A stretch of DNA of 64,000 nucleotides, from NCBI RefSeq assembly GCF_040581485.1, contig NC_090135.1, forward strand, positions 1,467,001 through 1,531,000, in the 5' to 3' direction. Source of the stretch: Linepithema humile (Eukaryota; Arthropoda; Insecta; Hymenoptera; Formicidae). Within the stretch, counting starts at the first letter, position 1, and every line of letters starts with the position of its first letter. Shown here piece after piece: positions 1 to 11,071 of this stretch. The notes below the pieces were generated by a model. That model was not told where the DNA came from. It worked only from the letters and a program-made list of their open reading frames with translations, and made no database searches. The position numbers and the translations under genes are program-made.

Positions 1-86
1 ATATTTTATTTCAATATATTAAAATATATAAATATATATATATAAATGTATAAAAATATAAATATAATATTAAAATATTGCACAAA

Positions 87-204
87 ATATTCAAAAGAAA
101 AATTAGTAGATTTCTTAATTGAGCACGGTGTTTTAGCGTCTACAATTTCGTGTGATACGTATGGTAATAATGTAAATATTAATAAAAAAACATTAATACA
201 TTAA
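87..204 (+). repeat. Inverted partial copy of the Merlin N-terminal exon
   Basis: About 118 bases here match, in opposite orientation, the segment at about 1219-1336 inside the Merlin transposase N-terminal block. The shared stretch includes TTGAGCACGGTGTTTTAGCG against the reverse complement of the other arm. The copies differ at a few positions, for example GTGATACGTATGG against GTTATACGTGTGG. It has no reading frame of its own. Confidence 0.75.
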
Positions 205-235
205 TACATTAATATAAAAAAATTATTATGTGTCT

Positions 236-1431
236 TCAAGCAGTGCTTGGGCCTGGTTCGTCGCAGGATGATTCTGGTTCTTCTGGCTGATATGTGGACA
301 TCGGAGGATATATTTCCGCGATAGTTTTGAAAAAAACTTCAATTCGTTCCAGCCGGCTATAGACGCGTTTGAACAGAAATTCGGACAAATATCCAATAAA
401 ATGTTCGGATCTTGTTCCAAACTTTGGAATATTTCCCTGAACTTCTCTCCAAACGCGTTCTATATGTTGAGTATGTGCGCCTATAAATTAAAAAACATTA
501 TAATAGTAAACAGTAATAGTAACAGTTAAAATAGTAAAAATACATTAATTTTAAATACTTCTTACCGGTTTCAGGATCGACAAAGTTGTAAGAATGGTTG
601 ACTGTCAGATGTTGGAAGCCCTCATTGCTTAAACAATTGTAAGACTTCCAACAATCTGACACAACCGTTGTTCCTGGCATGATCCACTGTTTGATGCATG
701 CCAGGAGCGTTTTTTCTGTCCGATCTTCCACTGGAACGATAAAGATTTTCTTTGTATCTCGCTTGTATCCTCCGAAAATCCACTGACCTTTGATCAATCG
801 ACCACGATTGTATTTTCGCCGTCCAAATTTTGCTTCGTCTATTTCTACTGTGCGTCCTGAGCCACCAAGCTTTTCGCTGTGTTTCTCAGCCCAGAACACA
901 CAGACCTGTAATCAGAAATAAGATTATTTTATTTTACAATACTTAAAATATTTACAGATGTTTAATTATTAAAAAATATTACTTCTCGGCAAAAATTAAA
1001 CCAATCAACAATCGTGGCCGATGATGTACCAGTTTCATCCTGCGTATCGTCTTGACGTGGGTGTCGCAGCATTAAAAAACATGCAACAATTTTGCAAACG
1101 TGGGTACGTCAAGATTTGTTCTATTGAACCATGTTCCAGATTTCGCACTTTTGTAAAATTTGCACTGCTTGGAGACACGTTTTTTGTATATATTCTGTAC
1201 AACGTACCGTTTTCTACATCTATATATTAATGTTTCTTTATTAATATTTATATCATTACCACACGTATAACACGAAATTGTAGACGCTAAAACACCGTGT
1301 TCAATTAAGAAATCTACTAATTTTTCTTTTGAATATATCAAGTGACCAAATTCTAGTAAGCTTAGCATTGCTCGTGTACTGTTTACGCTTTTTGTATAAC
1401 ACGCAATAACTAATACAATTTTTTTGTTCAA
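236..1431 (-). pseudogene. Merlin (ISXO2-like) transposase pseudogene
   Basis: This reads as an ISXO2/Merlin DDE transposase in four minus-strand blocks. The N-terminal block starts at Met 1431 and its frame breaks near 1075-1085 in a T run. It resumes in the other frame to a GT donor at 982. A block from 905 to 566 holds the catalytic-looking VEIDEAKFG and TVVSDCWKSY segments. After an intron (565-481), the last block (480-236) begins GAHTQHIERVWRE, the usual ISXO2 histidine/glutamate motif, and stops at 238-236. Merlin proteins cut and paste their element and normally leave 8-9 bp target duplications. I could not find terminal repeats, so the element's ends are undefined. The single frameshift should inactivate this copy. 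The family call is strong; the exact start is uncertain. Confidence 0.8.
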
Positions 1432-1720
1432 ATTTAGCGCAGAGCGACACTAAGTTATTATTACGCATGCGCGCGTGACCGCAGCGCATGCCCATGTCGC
1501 TACGCTCAGTCAGAATGACAGGTTTTGTAACCTAAAAAGTCATCAACTTTAACAATTAATATCTCGCTTCGCAGGGCAGAGCGACTTTTTTTTTCTGCCA
1601 GATTCTTTCGTTTTAGACCAAAACGCGTCTAATGAGTCTATTTTTATCAAAATCGGAGGTGAGGTAGCTATTTTAAATAATTACCGAAAAATATGAAAAC
1701 AAATACAAAAAAATATATTT
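1432..1720. other. Gene-free stretch beside Merlin
   Basis: This contains a GC-rich patch (1460-1600) with CATGCGCGCGTG and two copies of a GCAGAGCGAC motif. It may be the 5' end of the Merlin element. I see no reading frame or repeat that I can define. Confidence 0.3.
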
Positions 1721-2074
1721 TCAAAACCATAGACTAGTACAAAGTTCTATTATCGCTGCAAGAATCGCCCTCATCACACGCCTCCAAACCCCCAAATGCC
1801 TATCAGCAATCAAGCGCGCCTCGGGCCCTTCCGTAGACACGCCCGTGAACTGGGCTTCTATCTCCCTTTGCAAAATTCTCAGCAAATTTGCCAAGTGACG
1901 CCTGTCACTATCCGTGATAGGTTCATAAAATACTGATAAAGCCTCGAGCTCGTGCGGAGCGTATTCTTCGGCGTCTTCCTGGTATCGTGATAGATCAATT
2001 ATCCAGCGAAAAACTCGCCTAGAATCACTCTCCACGTCTAAGGCAATAAGTATCAGTTCCATCCTCTGTTCCAT
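1721..2074 (-). CDS. Hypothetical 117-residue protein
   Basis: An uninterrupted ORF starts at Met 2074, with a second Met four codons on, and ends at 1721. The protein is charged and probably helical, with no signal peptide or zinc motif. Near the C-terminus it reads LGVWRRVMRAILAAI. A GT-AG interval (2134-2087, 48 nt, with an ACTAAT branch-like sequence) lies just upstream of the start, which suggests a spliced 5' leader. The WRRVMxAIL segment also occurs in the antisense ORF at 45739-46149 inside the env-bearing Gypsy element, so this may be a mobile-element accessory protein rather than a host gene. I do not recognise the family. Confidence 0.4.
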   Translation of the reverse strand: MEQRMELILIALDVESDSRRVFRWIIDLSRYQEDAEEYAPHELEALSVFYEPITDSDRRHLANLLRILQREIEAQFTGVSTEGPEARLIADRHLGVWRRVMRAILAAIIELCTSLWF

Positions 2075-2730
2075 AATTTTGATAATCTGAAATCAGTCAA
2101 AAACGGATTAGTAATGCCTCTAGATTAAATTTACCTGAAAATAAAACAAATTATTAAAAATTATAAAAATCCAAAAATTTAAAATTTTTAAATTTTTAAA
2201 ACTTTTTATTGTCAAAATAATCTCACGACTTAAGCGAACTTTACAGACCCAATTCAAAACAGTTATCTCTAAACGTTCCCGATTTATAGCAAACTCAAAA
2301 TTTTTTATAAAACATATTTCGCATATTCGATCTGGATTAAGGTTAATAATGTTTATATTACACTGCTACGACATCCCGTTCACAAGATATCAACAATTTT
2401 GAAAAATTACTATGCGTTAAAATAAACTATAAAAAATAATAATAATAATGGTAAAAGTCAAAAAGTTTAATAACTTACCGTTTCGAAGTTATTAAAAGAC
2501 AAAAAAATAAATTCCAGCACTATTCCTTCTCTTGTCTAATAACTTTTACTTAGCTGCCCTCTAGGTACCAACCTCACTAAATTAAGACTGACAAGTGCTT
2601 GCCAAGAAAAATAATTTTAATTTTGATATTTTAAACTTAATCTTATGGATTTGATAAAACAAACTAATAATTAAAATATCTTAAGCTATAAACTTAACCA
2701 ATTAAATAATAAACGGAAAATAGATAGTTA
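2075..2730. other. AT-rich gene-free stretch
   Basis: Strongly AT-rich DNA with runs such as AAATTTTTAAATTTTTAAAA near 2175-2205. Apart from the leader intron described for the 1721-2074 gene, I see nothing in it. Confidence 0.5.
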
Positions 2731-2956
2731 GGCTGATATTACATGTGTCGTACGACAAACTTGTCGGACGTTCCGATTGGCTGCAGATAAAATCCAAGTG
2801 GGGGACTTCCGTCGGACAGTTACGAAATTTTTGTCGGAAAAATGTTGGACTAGAATGAACATTTTACGACAGTCGTAACAATCCTAACTTATGTGTACAA
2901 ATCGAAAATGTGACCGGTGCAAACTATATAAAAATATTCTAAAATTTCCTTAAAAA

Positions 2957-4460
2957 ATGGAAGTAAGAGATAATGTAAGTACATCATATTTTTGATTTAT
3001 AAAAATAATAATTATTATTATTTGATATGTAAATGTATGAAATACTAAACCAAACAGTATGATATAATAATAAAATAATAAAGTTAACAAATAATATGAT
3101 ATAATAATACATAATAATTATTTATAGTTGGATATTCCACGGAAATGTATTACTTGTAAAAATCTAATTGACCAAGGGAATGTAGACAAACATGCCTGTT
3201 TTTCTAATTATCAATTTATTTGTGTGGATGAAAATGGATATTTATGTCCACAACTTGGTAAATAAAACTGTTATTACTTAATAAGAATATTTTAAACATT
3301 ATTTACAAATTTAATTATTTATAAATAAATTTATTATATGATGCAGAAGATGGAACCATTATATATCCTGAGCCAGTATCATCTTTTACTGCAGCTGTAT
3401 GCGGTAAATATTTCATATGTAATATTACTGAGGAAAAATAATATAATTTGTAATAATGTATATGTGTGTATGTGTAATATTACTGCTACTTAAAATTATA
3501 AAAATATTTATGTTACAGAAGACATTGAGGAGCTTTTGATATCAAGTGTAAAAAAAAGAAGAGAATTATGGGATCACACATTGCCAATTACAAAAAGATC
3601 TCGAGATGTCATTGCAACGCACTGGCAAGAAATCTCAAAAGAATTAAACGGTAAGTATTGCGCGTATTATCTGTTAATCATTATTTATTTCTTTTGCACA
3701 AGTGTTTTTTATTTATTTTATAGGAATTCTAACGCCAGATGCTGCTTGCAAAAAATGGCGATATCTTAAAGATTCATATGCGCGAATCCGTAATGATATA
3801 ATAAAGAAAAAGAGTGGTTCAGCTGCAAGTAAACCTATTAAATGGAAATGGTATGAATATATGAAATTTTTACACGATACGCAGGATTCTCAGAGGTTAG
3901 TATATTCAAATATTGTTTGCGCAGAAATAATTATTAGCATTCTTTTAAAAAAAAAATTGATAAATATAATTTATCGACAAAGTGTTTTTGTTTTCTTATA
4001 TTAATTTTTATTAATTTTTTTCTCTTAAAAAAATAAAATTATATATGTAAGGAAATATTTTTAATATTTTTTATTATATTTTTATATATAAATTTTACTT
4101 TGATGTTTCAGGACTGTTACTAACATTCCAAGTAAAAGTAGCGCATCAACAAGTGAAGTTTCAGAATTTGAAGAAGATGCTGTGCTGCACATGCAAAAAC
4201 GACGAAAGAGATCGAATAATAGTGAAATGCTGGAAACCTTATCAAGCATCATGAGAGAACCAATAAAAATAGATTTAACATCACTACCAGAAAAAACAGT
4301 ATCTGAACGTGCACTTGAATCTGTGCAATCACAAGACAATATAAGTAATATAATAATTGTAATAGGAAATTTATTACGTGATTTTCCAGATAATGAAGGG
4401 TTTTCTTTTGCATTACAATTATTACAATTAACTGCTGAGAAAAAAAAATCAATTAAGTAA
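2957..4460 (+). CDS. Harbinger MADF/Myb-like DNA-binding protein
   Basis: Six exons (2957-2974, 3128-3257, 3347-3403, 3519-3650, 3724-3895, 4112-4460), each bounded by GT-AG, join in frame to about 285 residues. Exon 2 has a C-x2-C...H-x3-C cluster (CITCKNL...DKHAC), possibly a small zinc-binding site. Exons 4-5 carry the MADF/Myb-SANT signature (ELWDH, THWQEISKEL, KKWRYLKDSYAR, WKWYEYMKFL). Exon 6 is an acidic linker followed by a predicted helical tail ending at the TAA at 4458-4460. In Harbinger systems this protein helps the transposase enter the nucleus and bind the terminal repeats. The start at 2957 was chosen because the first intron follows immediately with a good GTAAGT donor. Confidence 0.82.
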
Positions 4461-4995
4461 AACAGTATAAAGTTCATGCTGTGTTTCTTTTTATGCAATT
4501 ATGTTATTGATATGCAAAATTCTTCTAAGATAAACTCCTATGTTGTATTGTATATGAATATTTTATATTCATTAGAAATTAATATTTTCTTCTTTGTTTT
4601 ATAATTAATGTGATAAAATATTAAGTTTTAAATATTCTTCAATTAATTATGAGTTATTTTTTATTATTAATATCTAAAAATATTCTCAGTTTTTTGTTTA
4701 AGTAAAAATAATTTATTTTTTTGTTGATTTGGAGAATATTTATACCATGAGGAGAGAAAAAGACTATTTTTATGACGTTATCATACTTATAAAATAAAAA
4801 ATGTTTGTTGTATCAGTACATATTTAAGAATTTAAGAAATAAAAAAAGGAAATGATATGTGTCAATAAAAATATATTTTATTTCAATATGTGTACTTTTT
4901 CTAAAGTATCTTAATCTCTTTAATCTTAAGTTAGTACTTCACAGTATTCTTAAAAATGACAAATTGGAAAATATATTAACAATTACATTAACTTA

Positions 4996-6817
4996 TTAAA
5001 CAAACGTTTCTTGCCATGAAATAGCACCTTCATTATTGAAATAATCCATAAAAATGCTTCGTATTTGAGATGCTTCCCGCGTATGAGTATTGCTGCCAAC
5101 ATTGCTTAAATCTCTAAATGCTGTAGTTTCAATTTCGGACAAGGTTGGATCATTTGTAATTTCAGAATAACAATTAATATCCTCAGCATTTTGATGAAGA
5201 AAATTGTGCAAAACTATTGTTGCTTTTATTATATTTCTTGCCGTTTCTATCGATGTGTTGATAGGTCGTTTATATATTCTCCATTGAGAAGAAAGAATTC
5301 CAAACGCGCATTCTACCATACGGCGCGCTCTGCTGAGTCTGTAATTAAATATACATTTTTCCTTCGTTAAACCTCCTTTTCCAGGAAACGGCCGCATCGT
5401 ATACGTAGTTAATTGGAAAGCTTCATCAGCCACCAATACATATGGCAAAACAGGTCCCTCAAATACACGATCTGGAGGTGGTATATTCATTTTATCTGCT
5501 GCAAACGCTTCACCTATATCAGATCTTGACCATATGCCTCCATCACTTTGACGTCCAGCCGCTCCAATATCAGTTAATATAAACTTATAATTACTATCAC
5601 AAACAGCCATTAACACTATGCTGTGCGAATTTTTATAGTTATAATATGTTGACCCAGAGTTAGGTGGAGCCTAAAATTATGCTTTTTTGATTAAAATGTT
5701 CTAAAAATAAATAACTAAAAAACATATAAAACTTAAGAAAAATGTAATGTGTTACCTGTATGACTACGTGCTTTCCATCTACAGCACCTATACAATGTGG
5801 AAAATTACATTTTATTTCAAAATTTTTCGCAATTTCTTTCCATTCTTCACATGTAAGTACTTTAAGAACTATGGATACTAAAGTTGTCCATAATGCATTA
5901 CATGTTTCTGCAATTATATCTGATATTGTAGATTGATGGATATAATATTGATATTGTAATGACATCATTGAATCTGCAGATGCTAAGTATCTAAATAAGT
6001 AATTGCACAATCAACATTACAAGTAAACAATCAATATGTAATTATCTTTATTTGTTGTTAATATTTTATATTTATATATTAATAAATTATATAATAAACA
6101 GAGTCCGGATTTCGGTGCCGTTTTCTCCACTACGACAGCCACGCGCCGCGAAAAGCAGGGCCGACCACGCCGGTAGCGGTGTAGCGGACTAACGTAGCAA
6201 ATGGGGCATTATTGCGTGGAGCAAAAAAAATACACATTGTAATAAATATTAAGTTTTGATAATAAGTATTAATTTTTTTGCTCGCGGCGCTCGGAGTGGG
6301 GAAAACGGCACCGAAATCCAAACTCTGATAATAAACTACTAATAGAGACTCAGATTTTATTTGCTAACAATTTATTTATTAAATGGGTACATTGTCCTTG
6401 TTCAATAACTGAAATTAGTAACAAATAAGATTCGGCTCAGGTTTTTTAGTGTTTATTATATAATTTATTAATTAATAACAAGAGCAGCTACACTTTATAT
6501 TAAATAATTTTATATATTAATAAGTTATTGATATAAAAGTACCTTAATGTAAGCAGTAGACGTTGATCAGGTGATATTGGCTCTCGACAAAGTGTTTGCT
6601 TTTGTATTTTTGGTGCAATTAAAGTAAGTAATTCTTCAAATAATATTGCACTCATCCGACAATAGTTTACAAATAAGTTTATATTTCTTAATAATGTTGG
6701 TAATGTTGTGTAGTAAGCTCCATAAGTCTCTCGTTCACAAAGAAAATTTAAAACCCAATATCTCTTCTTTTTATTTTTTCTTTTTTTATGAATTAATATT
6801 GTTGTAATGCATAACAT
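4996..6817 (-). CDS. Harbinger DDE transposase, intact
   Basis: Three exons on minus (6817-6543, 5990-5756, 5670-4996) join in frame to 394 residues, within the family's usual 350-450. The N-terminal part has YCRMSAILFEELL and REPISPDQRLLLTLR. Catalytic positions are visible as the Asp in HCIGAVDGKHV, the Asp region in FILTDIGAAGRQSDGG, and VADEAF followed by the Glu in RRMVECAFGILSSQWR. The 552-nt first intron has swallowed a hAT-type MITE. The enzyme cuts the element at its terminal repeats and reinserts it at three-base targets. I see no stop or frameshift. Exon boundaries were set by GT-AG sites and family motifs. Confidence 0.87.
6099..6327. mobile_element. hAT-type MITE nested in the Harbinger intron
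   Basis: A 229-bp non-coding element with about 27-base terminal inverted repeats, starting CAGAGTCCGGATTTCGG on the left and CAGAGTTTGGATTTCGG on the right (reverse complement). It is flanked by a perfect eight-base duplication ATAATAAA (6091-6098 and 6328-6335). The eight-base duplication and CAGAG ends fit hAT transposase mobilisation. Its GC-rich interior contrasts with the AT-rich host. Confidence 0.9.
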
Positions 6818-7443
6818 TCTTTTTTGTATAATTGATGCTACTGAAAATTAAATGTAGCAAATTAATATAATTTATATTAATCATATTTCAATGTTAACGA
6901 ATCTTTTAAATAGTTAACAAGCCAAAACAACACTATACATATTTATTTTTATTTACATAATAAATTATTATTATTATTATTATAAATTATAATTTATTAT
7001 TATAATAAATTATAATTTATTATTATAATACATTATAAATTATAATTTATTATTATAATAAATTATTATTATTATTTACATAATAAATTTACATTACTTA
7101 CTTATCTGCAGTCGCAATGAGCTAATTGACATATCAAAATGATCGCTCATCTCTATTTTTGATACTCGATATTTCGGTATTTATTTTTTGATATTTTTGT
7201 TTGCGAAATTATCACGAGGTGGGCAAATAAAATTATAATAAACGCGACATAAACACGATTAATTAAACTATACTTTATACATCATTACCAATCATTACAT
7301 ATGACACGAAATATAGATATATGTTAACGACAAGCTATATTACATATGTACGACAAAATTTCGTCGTACAGTTAGATGCATGCTCAGTATCAACCAATCG
7401 GAACGTCCGACAAGCTTGTCGTACGACACATGTAATATCAGCT

Positions 7444-8079
7444 TTATACTTGGTTATACTACACCTGTAAATACAAGCACAAAAGCTGAAATTCAATTTG
7501 TTAAATAAAAGATTTACCAGAGAAGCTAGATTGAAAATAATATCTTGTCGACAAACTGTATCTTAACTAGTTATTAAAATCAAGAAAAAATGTCCAAATT
7601 AAAAATTCTAAAAATAAAATAAACACCTTTTTGATATGAGAATAATAATAAATAATATTTTAATTTTTATAAACAGGCTATAATATGTAAATTCACGACG
7701 CCGATCTGATAGAACCATTCCCGAACGTCCTACAATAAGTATAACGGAATCTAAAATTATTTACGTATTTATATCTATAAGTCTATATTTCAACACAAAA
7801 TCGTGAATAACTCAAAAGTGGATTTAACTACCGACTTCAAACTTTGAGAACCACTTCTAAATACGAGATCACCTATTATTTTTCAATAATATTTCACTAA
7901 TTGACTCTACTTAAAAATTCGACAAATTAGAGCTGTAGTATATTTTCATAGAACTACAGGAAAAGTACAACTTTATGAAAGAGCCTGTATGAAGGCACAA
8001 TTTGTATTTTCTCTACCAGAAGATGTAAAATGTAACTTGCCTACGTGAAAAGATTCGATCTTAGTGCTAACCCTTAGCC
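7444..8079. other. AT-rich gene-free stretch
   Basis: No ORF with family resemblance, no terminal repeats and no RNA gene that I can recognise. Confidence 0.5.
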
Positions 8080-8927
8080 TGTAGCCCTTGAAACAAAATC
8101 ACCTTTTTTCACACATGGTATATATATATAAGGCCGTCGCTCCAGCCAGTAGAGACCTTACCCGGTCTGCAGTGAGCACGCTGCAGACCTTCCGAGCCAT
8201 CAGGGCGCACTCTGACTCGGCTCTTCCTTTCCTTTAGGAGCAGGGAGCACTCTATCTCCGCCGGGCGCACTCGGCATCCGTATACCGTTCCTTTCCTTTA
8301 GGAGCAGGGAGCACTCTGTCTCCGCCGGGCGCACTCGGCATCCGTATACCATTCCTTTCCGCTAGGAGCAGGGAGCACTCTGTCTCCGCCGGGCGCACTC
8401 GGCATCCGTATACCGTTCCTTTCCGCTAGGAGCAGGGAGCACTTGACGTCCCGTATACACCGTCCGTTCCTCCGTAGGATTAAGTAGTATTTAGTTCGCG
8501 CTTCCTAGTTTAGATTTTCTGGTTTGTATTCTTTTAGTTTATCCTTTTCTAGATTATTTTCGCTAGCATGTATTCTTTTGGTTATATTAAATAGCTTATC
8601 CTTTTCTAGCTTGTATTCACTAGTTTATATTCTTTCGCGGTAGATACCGGTCTCACTCTTGCGTTACCAGCGTTACTTCTATACGCTTTCCTTGCGCTCT
8701 CGCTTGCACGCCGCACTCGCTTGCTTTAATAGCTACCGCTTGCTCTTAATAATTATTGCTTTGTAAAATGTATCACCAACTCTTTAGTTAAGAATATATT
8801 TATTTTTACCTCCAAATTGGTCTATTTGATTGGAGTCTCCCCGTCTGACCGCTTATCCCGAATCCTGGCACCGGCGAGCTACTCCGCGCTTAGCAATAAG
8901 GCCGCGAGATAAATTCGCACCGTTACA
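8080..8927 (+). repeat. LTR-like block with TATA box and 64-bp tandem repeats
   Basis: The block could start TGTAGCCCTTG at 8080 and end CACCGTTACA at 8927. A TATA-like TATATATATAAGG lies near 8120. A 64-base unit beginning TTCCTTTCCTTTAGGAGC, or CCGCTAGG variants, repeats about 3.5 times at 8221-8455. Near the right end it has CCGGCGAGCTACTCCGCG, shared with the solo LTRs at 15977, 53574 and 59440. No matching target duplication was found, so I cannot prove that it is an LTR. No coding region follows it. Confidence 0.45.
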
Positions 8928-9503
8928 AGGGTAAAAATAATCCTATAGTATTGAACACGTAGTAAAAATTCTGACGATAAACTTGTTAAGAAATACTACG
9001 CGACGGGTAGAAATTCTCTTGATTGAATAAGAATAATCCACTATATATCAATCGCGTAGTAAAAACCACAATAGGGTAGCAAAAATTTTTCCGTTGTAAG
9101 ATCATGAAAATTTATTCCGTAACATGTTGCGACACGAAAATCGAAACTTTCTTTATCTAGTAGAATTTTCGTGGGAATTCGGAAAAGTAATATTTGTTAA
9201 TGCGTTGCCTTTGCGACCAATCATAGTGCTTAAAAGTTTATATGTGTTCAAATTTCCCCCACCATTTTCCAATTTTCTGTTACGCGGAAGATTGTAACAT
9301 TTTTCTCATTCGTCTCCTAGCATTCGAACCTACAAGTTCAACAGCGAACAAGTTTCAGTTTTCGTATTTTTGTTTCGCGTCTGCGTATAAAAATCAGTGT
9401 AATAGATAAACAACGGGAAATTGTGAAATCCGAAAAACCGACAAAGTGCAGCGACACTTCCGAAGCAAGATGCGACATCTCCGAAAAAATTGTGCAGAAT
9501 TAC
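8928..9503. promoter_or_regulatory. Non-coding leader and TATA-like promoter of the 9504 ORF
   Basis: GTATAAAAATCAGT at about 9385-9398 combines a TATA box with a nearby CAGT, placing a transcription start roughly at 9410-9420. The rest is AT-rich with repeated AGTAGAAAT/AGTAAAAAT motifs. The downstream frame stays open to about 9320 without an ATG. Confidence 0.35.
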
Positions 9504-10232
9504 ATGCTGTTATCTACAACATATGGATTGAATTTTTTCTATACGAAAAAAATTCATGTTGGGCTGCAAACTTCAATCAACGGCGACGAGTTTGATTTTC
9601 AACCTTTCGTTAAATTTTCATCCAAGGGAGCCGATGGTATTTGCTTCAACATGGCAAAATGGCAAAAATTTCAAGAAAATATGAAGCAAATGTCGGATTA
9701 CTTAAATGGAAATAGTATTGCGGCAAACTCGATTATTATCAACAAGATAATAATAAATTTCACCACTGCTTATGGAGCAAGAGCTTTGTTATTGACATAT
9801 CGAGAAAACAGACAAGAAGTTCAACCTTTGGAAAATACCACGACTAAAGAAGAAATTCATGCTCCGAAGAAACGCCGGACTTATTCGCTCGCTATAGCAA
9901 TGCAGAGAGCTAGTTTTCTGGGGCTAGAAAATATACTCGAATGTGTAAACGCTAATTTGAATCGACTGAATATAATCACCACTAGTGCCAATGATTGCGC
10001 TAAATATCTCATTAATGAAATACAAATAAAACTACCTATCGTGGGCTACATCGGAAACGATATTATAAAACTCGCGTTCAAATCTAATTGTCACGAAATA
10101 CAAACTAATGTACGTACGCAACTAAAAGATTTAACATTTCTCGACGATCAATTTGAAATTGTATTTTTAGAATTAATCGCTCTTTACTTCGATCAAATTG
10201 TACATATAATTAGATTTCAACGAAAATTGTAA
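9504..10232 (+). CDS. Unknown single-exon protein, about 242 residues
   Basis: The first in-frame ATG is at 9504. The open frame extends upstream to about 9320, but only non-ATG codons precede it, and a TATA box at about 9386 would place transcription start just before 9423. The N-terminal third has TKKIHVGLQTS and GICFNMAKWQKFQENMKQM, a beta-rich pattern ending in a helix that loosely recalls PC4-like single-strand DNA-binding folds; this is a guess. A basic APKKRR segment follows, then a helical C-terminal half (LGLENILECVNANLNRL). AATAAA is at about 10350. Nothing nearby belongs to an obvious system. I do not recognise the family. Confidence 0.5.
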   Translation: MLLSTTYGLNFFYTKKIHVGLQTSINGDEFDFQPFVKFSSKGADGICFNMAKWQKFQENMKQMSDYLNGNSIAANSIIINKIIINFTTAYGARALLLTYRENRQEVQPLENTTTKEEIHAPKKRRTYSLAIAMQRASFLGLENILECVNANLNRLNIITTSANDCAKYLINEIQIKLPIVGYIGNDIIKLAFKSNCHEIQTNVRTQLKDLTFLDDQFEIVFLELIALYFDQIVHIIRFQRKL

Positions 10233-10757
10233 TTCATACATTAATGTATACTTTTATCATTTATAATTAAATTTGATTCTATTGAAAATCATAAAACGTA
10301 TAAACTTTATTTTGTCAGTACAATTATGTATTCTTAAGAAAAATTTCAAATAAACGATTTTGTATTCCATTTCTCGTGTTTGTTTCCTTCCTTTTTTCAC
10401 ATGTTCCTGCACTCGCCAATCCATACAGCGCGCTCAATCCGCGAAAACGGGTGGCTGACGCTCACTCCGTTCACGCGATAACGCTGCCCTTTTAACCAAC
10501 ATGCCGAATATCAGACTAAAAGGCGTCCGATCATTCGTCGCTGCGTTCTTTTGTTCGCTATACGTGCCCGGCGCGCGCTCTATACCGTTTGCACCCCTTT
10601 GTCGTCATCTCGTCGAATATCGGTCTAGCAGACTAGAATCCACCGTTTGACTCCGTGACGTCGTTCTTTTGTTCTCCCTTACTTGCCCGCTCACAGGTCT
10701 CTTGGTCGTAGTTCTATCATCCCCCGCCCGACACCTTGGCGATGTTTGTTTACATTT
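10233..10757. other. Downstream region of the unknown ORF, then GC-richer repeat lead-in
   Basis: The first 150 bases are an AT-rich 3' region with a polyadenylation signal near 10350. From about 10400 the base composition rises and degenerate pieces of the neighbouring 98-bp repeat appear (TGACGTCGTTCTTTTGTTC, CTTGCCCG). Confidence 0.4.
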
Positions 10758-11071
10758 CCCATACTTGCCAGAGAGTCTGGGGTATCTCATATAGACGCGG
10801 CCCCACCATAAATACGTCCTTTCACGACTGTGTGACGTCGTTTGTTTTGATGCCCCATACCTGCCAGAGAGTCCGAGGCACCTCATATAGACGCGGCCCC
10901 ACCTTAAATACGACCCTTCGCGAGGCGACTGTGTGACGTCGTTTGTTTTGACGCCCCATACCTGCCAGAGAGTCCGGGGTACCTCATATAGACGCGGCCC
11001 CGCCATAAATACGACCCCTTCGCGACTGCGTGACGTCGTTTGTTTTGATGCCCCATACCTGCCAGGCCCCA
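10758..11071 (+). repeat. 98-bp tandem repeat array
   Basis: Three full units of 96-100 bases and part of a fourth start at the CCCATAC motif (10758, 10854, 10954, 11052). Each contains TGCCAGAGAGTC, CTCATATAGACGCGGCCCC, AAATACG and TGACGTCGTTTGTTTTGA. The CATATAGACG and CATAAATACG parts look TATA-like, so the unit may be a promoter subrepeat of an LTR or of the adjoining SINE-like units. The long minus-strand ORF across the array is a by-product of the repeat. Confidence 0.75.

Larger units (their letters stand above)
2731..7443. mobile_element. PIF/Harbinger DNA transposon, apparently intact
   Basis: The 4.7-kb element is flanked by a TTA target duplication (2728-2730 and 7444-7446), the three-base type expected of this superfamily. 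Its terminal inverted repeats run about 52 bases (2732-2783 and 7391-7442) and start GCTGATATTACATGTGTC; I see about two mismatches. It carries two convergent spliced genes, a MADF/Myb-like DNA-binding protein on plus and a DDE transposase on minus, which is the standard Harbinger pair. Neither has a stop or frameshift in my reading, so the copy could be autonomous. A 229-bp hAT-type MITE is nested in the transposase intron. The right end also holds ACGACAAAATTTCGTCGT, a short palindrome. Confidence 0.9.

Noticed and set aside
6344..6440. Second small MITE next to the hAT MITE
   Set aside because: The GACTCAGATTTTATTTG and CAAATAAGATTCGG ends pair only weakly, and no duplication was found.
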